Part shown: positions 1 to 7,528 of the stretch, piece after piece | Layout: every line of letters begins with the position of its first letter | How positions within the stretch are numbered: the first letter of the stretch is position 1 | Origin: Microbacterium esteraromaticum | GTDB taxonomy: Bacteria > Actinomycetota > Actinomycetes > Actinomycetales > Microbacteriaceae | Reading direction: 5' to 3' | NCBI RefSeq assembly: GCF_900163815.1 | Contig: NZ_FUKO01000023.1 | Span: forward strand, 1 to 64,000 | DNA length: 64,000 bases | Position numbers and translations under genes: made by a program | Notes under the pieces: generated by a model | What the model was told of the DNA's origin: nothing | The model's database searches: none | Seen by the model: the letters and a program-made list of their open reading frames with translations, nothing else

Positions 1-28
1 GAAAAGAGATGGGGGTGGATGCTGGGGG

Positions 29-1207
29 TCAGGGGCGACGGAGGTGCAGCACGCCCCGCACGAGCAGACCGGCGACGAGGGCCCAGAACGCGGCGCTGAT
101 GCCGAGCAGCGCCACACCGGATGCGGCGACCAGAAAGGTGACGACTGCCGGCATCCGCTCTCCGGGGTCGTCGATCGCCTGTTGCACGGATGCGCCGAAT
201 GCCGCGAACAGCGCGAGCCCGGCGACCGCGGGGATGACCGCGGCGGGAGCGAGCAGCACGAGGGCTGCGAACACCGCCGAGAAACCGCCGAGCACGATGT
301 ACGAGACGCCCGTCGAGACCCCTGCCACCCAGCGGCGCTTCGGGTCGGGCTCGGCGTCGGGGGATGCTGCCAGAGCGGCGCTGATGGCGGCGAGGTTGAT
401 GGCGTGGCCTCCCGCAGGGGCGCTGAGGGCTGAGCCGATGCCGGTGACCAGCATCGCCGGGCGCCATGGCACCTCGTATCCGAAGCTGCGCATGACAGCG
501 ATGCCGGGCACGTTCTGCGAGGCCATCGTGACGATGAACAGCGGCAGGGCGATGCCCACGATCGATCCGACCGTGAAGGTGGGTGCGGTGAAGACGAAGG
601 TCGGCATCAGCAGCGCCGGGTCGACATCGGTTCCGGTGGACGCGACGCCGATGACGACGACGATGGTGGCAGCGACGAACGCCGCAGGCACCGCCCACCG
701 CGGAGCGAGGCGCGCGAAGAGCAGCCAGGTGATGACCACCGGCACAACGCCCCACGGATTGGCGACGATTCCGGTGATCGGAGCGAGGCACAGCGGCAGC
801 AGCACTCCGGCGAGCATCGCCTGTGCGATCGAGGGCGGGATGGCCGCGATCAGAGCGCCGATCCTCGGCACGAGAGCCGTGAGCAGGATCAGCGCGGCCA
901 CGACGAGAAACGCCCCGACTGCGGCGGGCCATCCGCCTTCGACGGCGCTGGTCGCGGCGAGCAGCGCGGCGCCCGGCGTCGACCAGGCGGCGGTGATCGG
1001 CATCCGATATCGCCATGCCAGTACGACGCAGGCGACGCCCATCGTGATGCTCAGGGCGAGCAGCCCGCTGGCAGCCTGAGCCGGTGTTGCCCCGACCTTG
1101 TCGAGGCCGGTGAGCACGACGGCGAATGAGCTGGTGAATCCCACCAGCGCGGTGACGACTCCCGCCGTGATCGGGCGCGACAGAGAGGTGCGGGCGACGT
1201 CGGTCAT
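29..1207 (-). CDS. BenE-family benzoate/H+ symporter-like membrane transporter
   Basis: This is a complete 392-residue integral membrane protein, hydrophobic nearly throughout with about eleven or twelve predicted membrane segments and no soluble domain. Its length and segment pattern fit the BenE (benzoate transport protein) family of cytoplasmic-membrane importers. The substrate is inferred from the family only; no aromatic-catabolism genes are nearby. It lies 45 nt downstream of the response regulator gene on the same strand, so it may be the last gene of a kinase-regulator-transporter transcript. If so, the two-component system could control it directly. Confidence 0.8.
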   Translation of the reverse strand: MTDVARTSLSRPITAGVVTALVGFTSSFAVVLTGLDKVGATPAQAASGLLALSITMGVACVVLAWRYRMPITAAWSTPGAALLAATSAVEGGWPAAVGAFLVVAALILLTALVPRIGALIAAIPPSIAQAMLAGVLLPLCLAPITGIVANPWGVVPVVITWLLFARLAPRWAVPAAFVAATIVVVIGVASTGTDVDPALLMPTFVFTAPTFTVGSIVGIALPLFIVTMASQNVPGIAVMRSFGYEVPWRPAMLVTGIGSALSAPAGGHAINLAAISAALAASPDAEPDPKRRWVAGVSTGVSYIVLGGFSAVFAALVLLAPAAVIPAVAGLALFAAFGASVQQAIDDPGERMPAVVTFLVAASGVALLGISAAFWALVAGLLVRGVLHLRRP

Positions 1208-1252
1208 CGTCTCCTCATCGATGGAAGGTGCTTGGTGGGGATAGGCCCCGGG

Positions 1253-1957
1253 TCAGGTGAGGCCGTGGCGGTGCGCGAGCACGACGGCCTGAACCCGGTC
1301 ACGGGCGCCGAGCTTCTGCAGGATCCGAGACACGTGCGTCTTCACAGTCGCCTCGCCGATGAACAGCGCCGCGGCGATCTCGGCGTTGCTGCGAGCATCG
1401 GCGATGAGCGCCAGCACCTCGTATTCACGCCCCGTGAACGGCTCGCTGGGAACGCGATCGAGTGACGGGACCGATGGTGAGGCGGATGCTGCGGGAGTGG
1501 GTGCCGTGGGGGCGGGTGCCGCGGAGCGGCGGAACCGCTGCAGCACGCGGCGCGTCACTTCTGGCGCCAGCATCCCCTCGCCGGAGGCCAGCGCGCGCAC
1601 CGCCGCGATGAGCTCTTCGGGCCCGGCGTTCTTCAAGAGGAACCCGCTCGCGCCGGCGTCGAGCGCGTCGAACAGGTAGTCGTCGCGATCGAACGTCGTC
1701 ACGATCGCGACAGCACCCGAGAGCGACTCATCGGCGATGATGCGACGGGTCGCCTCCAGACCATCCATATCGGGCATCTGCACGTCCATGGTGATGACAT
1801 CCGGATGCAGCTGCTGTGCGAGCTGCACACCCTCGGCGCCGGTCGCCGCCTCGCCGATCACCTCAATGTCGGGCTGCGTCTCAAGGATCGTGCGGAACCC
1901 GGCGCGCAGCATCGCGTGGTCGTCGACCAGCAGCACGCGGGTGGGCGAGTCTGTCAT
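1253..1957 (-). CDS. NarL/LuxR-family response regulator
   Basis: This 234-residue two-domain response regulator has an N-terminal receiver with an acidic pair at Asp12-Asp13 and the phospho-acceptor at Asp58 in the context TMDVQMPDMDG. An Ala/Pro-rich linker of about 40 residues leads to a C-terminal LuxR-type helix-turn-helix (about residues 165-228, with EIAAALFIGEATVKTHV). It should be phosphorylated by the histidine kinase encoded 9 nt upstream and bind DNA as a dimer. The tight spacing supports a kinase-regulator operon. Target genes are unknown; the BenE transporter just downstream is the obvious candidate. Confidence 0.93.
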   Translation of the reverse strand: MTDSPTRVLLVDDHAMLRAGFRTILETQPDIEVIGEAATGAEGVQLAQQLHPDVITMDVQMPDMDGLEATRRIIADESLSGAVAIVTTFDRDDYLFDALDAGASGFLLKNAGPEELIAAVRALASGEGMLAPEVTRRVLQRFRRSAAPAPTAPTPAASASPSVPSLDRVPSEPFTGREYEVLALIADARSNAEIAAALFIGEATVKTHVSRILQKLGARDRVQAVVLAHRHGLT

Positions 1958-1966
1958 ATCGGCTTT

Positions 1967-3226
1967 CTAGATCTGGAGCGAAGGGGCAGACAAGGGCACG
2001 TTCACACGCACCCGGAAGCCGCCCTGTGGGCGTGGAAGAAGCTCGATCGTGCCGCCGGATGCTGCGGCGCGCTCGCGCATGCCCAACTGGCCGAGCCCAG
2101 GGCGCAGTGCCGAGATGGCGCGGCCGGTGTTGACGATCTCCAGCTCGACAGCATCCGGCTCGTAGCGCAGCCGCACATCGGCGGTGGCGCCGGCGCCCGC
2201 GTGACGGCGGGCGTTGGTCAGCGCTTCTTGGGCGATCCGGTACAGGTTCACGCCCACGGTGTTCGAGACCGCCACGGGAGTGCCGATCACCGAGTAGTCG
2301 GTGGGCAGACCCGCATCGCGGGAAGACTGCGCGAGGTGCTGAATGTCGTCGAGACCAAGAGTGGATGCCGCATCATCGCCTGATCCACCAGGAGCCCGCA
2401 GCGTCTCCAGCAGCTGGCGGAAGTCACGGATCGCATCACGCGAGGCATCCTCCACTCCGGCGAGCATCTGCTTCGCCTTCTCCGCGTCCTGGTCGATGAC
2501 GAGTCGCGCGGCTCCGGCCTGCACGCCCATCACGGACACGTGGTGGGCGACCACGTCATGCAACTCGCGGGCGATGCTCACCCGATCGAGGGCGACGGCC
2601 TGGGCCGCAGTCACCTCGCGCTCCTGCTCGAGCTCATGCGTGCGCTCGATGAGCGCCGCCTTCTCCTGCGCAGCATGCCACGACCGCTCGCCGAAGTAGT
2701 ACGCGCCACCGAAGTAGAGCCCGTTCAGCAGCAGCTGGATCATCATGAACGCCAGGTACGGCGAGAAGGCGCCCGCCGCGACCTCTGCTTCATGGGCCTC
2801 GCTGATCGCCTCGCCGTACATGATGATGAGCAGCCAGATGAACATACCGATGATGATTCCGACCCGGACGAAGAACGCCGCCCGGCGGTTGTTCATCCAC
2901 GCGCCGGCGGAGTACAGCGCGATGAACATGGCGATGTTGACGACGTAGACCTCGGGCACATGCAGCGAGACGCTGGCGAAGAACACGACCGAGATGAAGA
3001 TCGCCGCCGGGGCCGGCCACCGCCGTCGTACGGCAAGCGGCGCCGAGACGCCGAGCACGACGAGCAGAGCGGTCCACATCGGCGCCTGGTCCTTGCCGTA
3101 CAGCTGCGCGACGGTCGACAACCCGGCGCTGATGATGCCGCCGAGAAAGATGATCCCCGCGAGCAGCAGATCCTGACGCAGGTCGCGCGCGCTGAGGGAG
3201 CGCGAAAAGGGTGCGGATGCCGACAT
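1967..3226 (-). CDS. DesK-type sensor histidine kinase
   Basis: This membrane sensor kinase has 419 residues from the chosen start. The first 170 residues hold several hydrophobic segments with short loops. A coiled linker follows, then a HisKA_3 dimerisation helix with the phosphorylated histidine at about residue 223 (ARELHDVVAHHVS), and a C-terminal HATPase domain ending near GLGQLGMRERAAASGG. The ATG at 3226 is preferred over one 13 codons upstream because a -10 hexamer (TACGGT) sits exactly 6 nt before it. It is paired with the NarL-type regulator 9 nt downstream. No periplasmic sensor domain of useful size is visible, so the signal is probably membrane-associated. Confidence 0.9.
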   Translation of the reverse strand: MSASAPFSRSLSARDLRQDLLLAGIIFLGGIISAGLSTVAQLYGKDQAPMWTALLVVLGVSAPLAVRRRWPAPAAIFISVVFFASVSLHVPEVYVVNIAMFIALYSAGAWMNNRRAAFFVRVGIIIGMFIWLLIIMYGEAISEAHEAEVAAGAFSPYLAFMMIQLLLNGLYFGGAYYFGERSWHAAQEKAALIERTHELEQEREVTAAQAVALDRVSIARELHDVVAHHVSVMGVQAGAARLVIDQDAEKAKQMLAGVEDASRDAIRDFRQLLETLRAPGGSGDDAASTLGLDDIQHLAQSSRDAGLPTDYSVIGTPVAVSNTVGVNLYRIAQEALTNARRHAGAGATADVRLRYEPDAVELEIVNTGRAISALRPGLGQLGMRERAAASGGTIELLPRPQGGFRVRVNVPLSAPSLQI

Positions 3227-3232
3227 CCCTCC

Positions 3233-3238
3233 ACCGTA
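3233..3238 (-). promoter_or_regulatory. -10 element TACGGT, leaderless histidine kinase promoter
   Basis: TACGGT on the minus strand lies 6 nt before the ATG at 3226, so transcription should begin at or next to the start codon. This decides the kinase start. Confidence 0.5.
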
Positions 3239-3284
3239 CGGCGGAGCGGGCACTCTCACATCCACCCCGTGGGGGACTTCGCGC

Positions 3285-3350
3285 GGGTCGCGCGTGGCCG
3301 ATCCGGGTCGCGCGGTCGCCGATCCGGGTCGCGGGTCGCCGGTCGCGCGT
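3285..3350. repeat. Short GC-rich tandem repeat, about 2.5 copies, period near 21 nt
   Basis: The core GCCGATCCGGGTCGCG occurs twice in tandem and a third, shortened copy (GTCGCCGGTCGCGCG) follows, ending at the 3' end of the HAD phosphatase gene. It fills most of the gap between the kinase start and the phosphatase stop codon. It may act in transcription termination or simply be slippage-generated. Confidence 0.5.
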
Positions 3351-4207
3351 CAGCGCGCCAGCATCCGCTCGATGACCTGCGCGACGCCGTCGTCGACGTG
3401 TGACGTCGTGACTTCATCTGCGGCCTCGGCGACCACGTCGGTGGCGTTGGCGACAGCGACACCGTGGCCGGCCCACTCGAGCATCTCCAAATCGTTCAGC
3501 GCGTCGCCGAAGGCGAGCACCTCGGAGCGGTCGACGCCAAGCCGGGTGGCGACCTGCGCGAGCCCGGTCGCCTTGGTGACGCCCTCTGCCATCACCTCGA
3601 CGAAGGGCGCCCCCGAGAGCGTCGATTCGAAGCCGGTCAGCCCGAGCGCCTGCAGCGCGTCGAAGATCTCGGCGATCGGGACAGACGGATGCCGGATCAC
3701 CAGCTTCAGACTCGGATCGCCCAGCACCTGTGCGAGCGGCACGCCGCCCATGGTCGATGGATCGCGCTTGTGGTCGTTCAGCTGCGCGAGCGCCGCGTAT
3801 CCGTCCTGAGCGATGAAGCCCTCACCGGCGTCGCGCACACTCGCGAAGACCAGGTCAGGCATGACGGCGAGCAGCGCATCGGCCAGCTCGCGCTGAATAT
3901 CTGGCGGAATCTCAGCGGCGAACAGGTGCTCACCGGTGGTCAAGTGCACGCCGTAGGCGCCGTTTCCGCACAGCGCCCAGTCGTCGAATCCGGCCTGGAC
4001 GGCGATCGGCCGCAGCCCGATCGGCTGCCGCGCCGTCACCGGAATCGTGGCGATGCCAGCGTCGCGCGCCGCGTCTAGCGCCGCGCGAGTGCGCGGGGAG
4101 ATCCCGCCCGAGGCATCGAGCAGCGTGCCGTCGAGATCCGTCGCGATGAGACGGATGCCGGAGAGGTCGCGCAACGCACCCGTGCCGCCACCGCCCACGC
4201 TGCTCAC
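3350..4207 (-). CDS. Cof-type HAD-IIB phosphatase
   Basis: This is a soluble 285-residue HAD-superfamily hydrolase of the Cof/HAD-IIB type. Motif I is DLDGTLLD with the nucleophile Asp24 and Asp26; a C2-type cap occupies the middle; motif IV is FGDALNDLEML near residue 235. Such enzymes dephosphorylate sugar phosphates, pyridoxal phosphate or flavin precursors; the substrate here cannot be told. The start is GTG at 4207, whose GTGA overlaps the stop codon of the exonuclease III gene, so the two are translationally coupled. That coupling gives no obvious functional link. Confidence 0.88.
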   Translation of the reverse strand: MSSVGGGGTGALRDLSGIRLIATDLDGTLLDASGGISPRTRAALDAARDAGIATIPVTARQPIGLRPIAVQAGFDDWALCGNGAYGVHLTTGEHLFAAEIPPDIQRELADALLAVMPDLVFASVRDAGEGFIAQDGYAALAQLNDHKRDPSTMGGVPLAQVLGDPSLKLVIRHPSVPIAEIFDALQALGLTGFESTLSGAPFVEVMAEGVTKATGLAQVATRLGVDRSEVLAFGDALNDLEMLEWAGHGVAVANATDVVAEAADEVTTSHVDDGVAQVIERMLAR

Positions 4208-5049
4208 GCGAAGATCATCGGCAGATCGTCGTCGTCCCCGTCGCTGCCAAGGTCGAGGTCGACCACCACCGGCACGTGGTCGCTGGGCTGCTCGCCCTTG
4301 CGCTCATTGCGGTGGATGGATGCTCCGGTCACCGCATCCGCGAAGGGCTGCGAACCGAGGATGAAGTCGATGCGCACCCCCTCGTTGCGGGGGAACTTCA
4401 GCCGTTGATAGTCCCAATAGGTGAATCCTTCGGGGATCAGCGGACGGACCACGTCGGTCAGTCCGGCTGATTCGAATGCGAAGAACGCCGCGCGCTCCTC
4501 CGGCGAGACGTGGGTCGACTGCCCTTCGACGATGCCGGGGTCGCCGTTGTCATGGTCGAACGGGATGATGTTGAAGTCGCCGACGAGGGCCAGCGGCCGG
4601 CTCGGGTTCGCGGCGATCTCGGCGGCAGTGGCCGTGCGAAGCGCCTCGAGCCAATGCAGCTTGTAGGCCAGGTGCGGGTCGCCGAGTGCACGGCCGTTGG
4701 GCACGTACAGGCTCCACACCCGCACACCGTCGACGGTCACGCCGAGCGCGCGGGCCTCAAGCGGAGCATCCGGGCCCTCATGCCCCTTCTCGAAACCGGG
4801 CATGCCATCGAAGCCCGTGCTCACCTCGGTCATCGGCAGGCGGCTCGCGATCGCGACGCCGTTCCACTGATTCAGCCCGTGCACCTCGACGTGGTACCCC
4901 GCAGCCTCGAACGGCTCGTACGGGAACTGCTCGGGCTTGCACTTGATCTCCTGAAAGGCGAGCACGTCGATGTCCTCGCGCACGGCGAAGTCGACGGCGC
5001 GACCGACGCGCGTGCGGATCGAGTTGATGTTCCAGGTGGCCAGACGCAT
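4204..5049 (-). CDS. xth: Exodeoxyribonuclease III (AP endonuclease)
   Basis: This 281-residue EEP-fold nuclease cleaves DNA at abasic sites and trims 3' blocks during base excision repair. All hallmark residues are present: Asn7 (TWNINSIR), Glu34 (AFQEIKCKP), Asp158/Asn160 (GDFNIIPFD), an arginine-rich RIDF segment, and the catalytic Asp257-His258 (SDHVPVV). The length matches the XthA family, apart from a short acidic C-terminal extension. It begins at an ATG with a -10 element 6 nt upstream and overlaps the downstream HAD gene by 4 nt. Confidence 0.95.
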   Translation of the reverse strand: MRLATWNINSIRTRVGRAVDFAVREDIDVLAFQEIKCKPEQFPYEPFEAAGYHVEVHGLNQWNGVAIASRLPMTEVSTGFDGMPGFEKGHEGPDAPLEARALGVTVDGVRVWSLYVPNGRALGDPHLAYKLHWLEALRTATAAEIAANPSRPLALVGDFNIIPFDHDNGDPGIVEGQSTHVSPEERAAFFAFESAGLTDVVRPLIPEGFTYWDYQRLKFPRNEGVRIDFILGSQPFADAVTGASIHRNERKGEQPSDHVPVVVDLDLGSDGDDDDLPMIFA

Positions 5050-5055
5050 GCATCC

Positions 5056-5061
5056 AGCCTA
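5056..5061 (-). promoter_or_regulatory. -10 element TAGGCT, leaderless xth promoter
   Basis: TAGGCT is followed by GGATGC and the ATG at 5049. The string TAGGCTGGATGCATG is identical to the one before the M13 peptidase gene at 22972-22986. Confidence 0.55.
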
Positions 5062-5096
5062 TTCGGGGCCGCCGACGCTGCTGGCCTTCGCGCCGG

Positions 5097-5633
5097 TCAC
5101 CGCTCGGAGGGGTCCCCGGTGCCGATGAGGACGCCGCGCGCGAGCGTGTGGAAGTGCCGGTTGAAGCCCAGCACGGCCGGCGTCGAGCCGATCTCGAGGT
5201 CGAGCTGGTCGACATCGAGCGCGTCAATCACATAGAAGTAGCGGTGCACGCCGGTGCCCATGGGCGGTGCGGCGCCGATGTAGCGCTCGAGCCGTGCCTC
5301 ATTGGGGAGCACGACAGACCCTTCCGGCAGGCTCTTCGCAGTGCCGTCTCCGGCGGGGAGGGCACGCAAGTCGGGAGGCAGGTTGTAGGCCGCCCAGTGC
5401 CAGAAGCCCGAGCCCGTCGGGGCATCCGGGTCGAAGCACGAGATTGCGAAGCTGAGTGTGCCGGCGGGCGGGTCGGACCATTCCAGGGCCGGATGCCGGT
5501 CTTCGCCGGCCCGGTCAGACGACCAGGCGAAACTCGGGAGCGGCCCGCCAGCCGTGAAATCCGGGCTGGTCAGTTCGAGCGTGGGCACGGGGCGCAGCTC
5601 GGCGAGGGCGGCATAGGGATCGTACGAGAACAT
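5097..5633 (-). CDS. YbhB/YbcL-family PEBP-like protein
   Basis: This small soluble protein (178 residues) of the phosphatidylethanolamine-binding-protein fold is usually annotated Raf-kinase-inhibitor-like. The anion-binding pocket motifs are visible: DPDAP followed by HWAAYNLP in the first half, and GVHRYFYVIDALD in the second. The biochemical role in bacteria is poorly defined. There is no signal peptide, so it is cytoplasmic. The start has a good Shine-Dalgarno (AGGAGG, 7 nt before the ATG), and the gene is transcribed divergently from pyrE. Confidence 0.9.
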   Translation of the reverse strand: MFSYDPYAALAELRPVPTLELTSPDFTAGGPLPSFAWSSDRAGEDRHPALEWSDPPAGTLSFAISCFDPDAPTGSGFWHWAAYNLPPDLRALPAGDGTAKSLPEGSVVLPNEARLERYIGAAPPMGTGVHRYFYVIDALDVDQLDLEIGSTPAVLGFNRHFHTLARGVLIGTGDPSER

Positions 5634-5651
5634 GTGTGGCCTCCTGTCTCA

Positions 5652-5657
5652 ACGCTA
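5652..5657 (-). promoter_or_regulatory. -10 element TAGCGT upstream of the PEBP-like gene
   Basis: TAGCGT on the minus strand implies a start of transcription near 5646 and a 12-13 nt leader carrying the AGGAGG ribosome-binding site. Confidence 0.4.
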
Positions 5658-5696
5658 TGCCAGCTCGTGGCATCCGTGGGTCGACGTCACCGGGAA

Positions 5697-5702
5697 TACA
5701 CT
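5697..5702 (+). promoter_or_regulatory. -10 element TACACT, leaderless pyrE promoter
   Basis: TACACT sits 7 nt before the GTG at 5710. The frame is open further upstream, but only this GTG gives the normal PyrE length. Confidence 0.5.
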
Positions 5703-5709
5703 GGATGCC

Positions 5710-6270
5710 GTGACGAAACTCGCCGAAGACCGCCAGGCCCTGCTCGACCTGATCACCGCAGAAGCCGTGTTCCACGGCGACTTCACGCTCTCCAGCGGCA
5801 AGCAGGCGACGTACTACGTCGACATGCGCAGACTCACCCTCGACCACCGGGCAGCCCCCGCGATCGGGCGCATCATGCTCGATCTGATCGGCGGGCACGA
5901 CATCTCCGCCGTAGGCGGGCTCACCCTCGGTGCCGACCCCATCGCGAACTCGGTGCTGCACGCGTCGGTTGCGACCGACCGGCCGCTGGACGCGTTCGTC
6001 GTGCGCAAGGAGCCGAAGGACCACGGCCGCGGCCGCCAGGTGGAGGGCGCCGACGTCTCGGGCAAGCGCGTCATCGTGCTCGAAGACACCTCCACCACCG
6101 GGCAGTCGGCACTCAAGGCCGTAGAGGTGCTGCGCCGAGAAGGCGCCGAAGTCGTCGCCGTCGCCGTGATCGTCGACCGCAACACCGGCGCCCAGGCAGC
6201 CATCGAGGCCGAGGGGCTGCAGTGGCTGGCTGCGTTCGACCTCGATGACCTGGGGCTCGACCCGCAGTAA
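5710..6270 (+). CDS. pyrE: Orotate phosphoribosyltransferase
   Basis: This 186-residue enzyme joins orotate and PRPP to give orotidine 5'-monophosphate in pyrimidine synthesis. The PRPP loop reads VIVLEDTSTTGQSAL near residue 120, and the flexible catalytic loop (RKEPKDHGRGR) precedes it. The length equals that of actinobacterial PyrE when the GTG at 5710 is used; starting at the upstream ATG (5632) would add 26 unconserved residues. It stands alone rather than in a pyr operon, and a LacI regulator follows on the same strand. Confidence 0.93.
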   Translation: MTKLAEDRQALLDLITAEAVFHGDFTLSSGKQATYYVDMRRLTLDHRAAPAIGRIMLDLIGGHDISAVGGLTLGADPIANSVLHASVATDRPLDAFVVRKEPKDHGRGRQVEGADVSGKRVIVLEDTSTTGQSALKAVEVLRREGAEVVAVAVIVDRNTGAQAAIEAEGLQWLAAFDLDDLGLDPQ

Positions 6271-6323
6271 CAGGCTGTCTGGTGCGTTGACGGCGCGGGT
6301 CGCAGCGCATACCGCGCTGGACA

Positions 6324-6338
6324 TGGCAACGTTTTCAT
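6324..6338. promoter_or_regulatory. LacI-family operator 1 (TGGCAACGTTTTCAT)
   Basis: This 15-bp word has the central AACGTT typical of LacI/GalR half-site junctions. It occurs identically at 7457-7471 before the sugar-binding protein gene. Here it lies just upstream of the regulator's start, which suggests autoregulation. Confidence 0.7.
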
Positions 6339-6352
6339 GGAAATCTCCTGGT

Positions 6353-7387
6353 GTGACGAAGAAGACCAGTGAAGGCGCTGACGTGACCGCGCGCCCGACG
6401 ATGCACGACGTCGCGGCGCATGCCCGCGTCGGGCTGTCGACTGTGTCTCGCGTCGTGTCGGGCAAGGCGGGCGTAAGCCTGGCCAAGCGCAACGCGGTCG
6501 AACGGGCGATCGCCGAGCTCGGCTACAGCCGCAACGACTTCGCGCACACACTGCGCACCGGGTCGGCGCGCACGATCGGCGTGGTCGTGACGCGCATCTC
6601 GGACCCGTTCTACTCGCAGCTCATCGGCGCCATCGAGAGCCGCGCGCAGGAGCGCGATCTGCTGGTGCTCGTCGCGTCGTCGGGTGACGATGCCGCCGAG
6701 AGCGAGCGCGTGCTGAAGCGGATGCTGAGTCGCCGCCTGGACGGGTTGATCGTGGTGGCGCATGAGGAATCCGACGTGGCCTTTCTCGCGGCGGAGCCCG
6801 CGGCCGGGACGCCGATCGTGTTCGTCGACCGCCCGCCGGTCGGCCTGCATTCGGATGTCGTGATCGTCGACAACGAGCGCGGCGCGGCGGATGCTGTGCG
6901 GCAGCTGGTGCGAGCGGGGCACCGCAGCATCGCCTGCATCGCGCACACCGTCGGCCGGTACACCTCAGAGCAGCGGCAGATCGGCTTCCGGGCAGGCGTG
7001 AGGCAGGCCGGTCTGCCCGATCGCGCCGAGCTGATCGTCGAGGTCGAGGACGAGATCGATGCGTGCGTGGAAGCATTGCGCGAGCTCTTCTCACTGCCCG
7101 ATCCGCCCACCGCGCTGTTCACGACGAACAGCCGCACCACGAAAGCGGTGCTCGGCGCGATGCGCCTGATGGGCGTGCACCCGGCTCTGATCGGCTTCGA
7201 CGACTTCGAGCTCGCCGACCTGATGACGCCGCCGGTGACGACGATCGCGCAGGATCCGTGGGCCAGCGGCGAAGCAGCGGCCGAGCTGCTGTTCGAGCGG
7301 ATCGCCGGTCGTGGCGGGCCGGAGCGTCGCGTCGTGCTGGGCACTCGGCTGATCACGAGAGGGTCCGGCGAGCTGCCGCCGGCGTGA
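6353..7387 (+). CDS. LacI-family transcriptional regulator of the adjacent sugar importer
   Basis: This 344-residue repressor has an N-terminal LacI helix-turn-helix (TMHDVAAHARVGLSTVSRVV) followed by the hinge region and a periplasmic-binding-protein-like effector domain (IGVVVTRISDPFYSQLIGAI onward). The start is GTG 6353, or possibly GTG 6383, ten codons later and nearer the domain. Two identical operator words flank the gene: one at its own start, the other before the ABC importer operon. The simplest model is a local repressor released by the imported sugar. The ligand is unknown. Confidence 0.92.
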   Translation: MTKKTSEGADVTARPTMHDVAAHARVGLSTVSRVVSGKAGVSLAKRNAVERAIAELGYSRNDFAHTLRTGSARTIGVVVTRISDPFYSQLIGAIESRAQERDLLVLVASSGDDAAESERVLKRMLSRRLDGLIVVAHEESDVAFLAAEPAAGTPIVFVDRPPVGLHSDVVIVDNERGAADAVRQLVRAGHRSIACIAHTVGRYTSEQRQIGFRAGVRQAGLPDRAELIVEVEDEIDACVEALRELFSLPDPPTALFTTNSRTTKAVLGAMRLMGVHPALIGFDDFELADLMTPPVTTIAQDPWASGEAAAELLFERIAGRGGPERRVVLGTRLITRGSGELPPA

Positions 7388-7456
7388 CTGCTGCGGCCAG
7401 TGCGGGGATGCCGGATTCAGGCCGTTACGGGCTTGTGACACGCGCCATGTTGATTC

Positions 7457-7471
7457 TGGCAACGTTTTCAT
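7457..7471. promoter_or_regulatory. LacI-family operator 2 (TGGCAACGTTTTCAT)
   Basis: This is an exact copy of the word at 6324-6338, 58 nt before the start codon of the substrate-binding protein gene. It places the importer operon under the neighbouring LacI protein. Confidence 0.72.
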
Positions 7472-7528
7472 ATTTCATGGCATGAGGTCCGCGGGCTTCC
7501 GCGGAGCACAGTTCCAATGGAGGATCAC

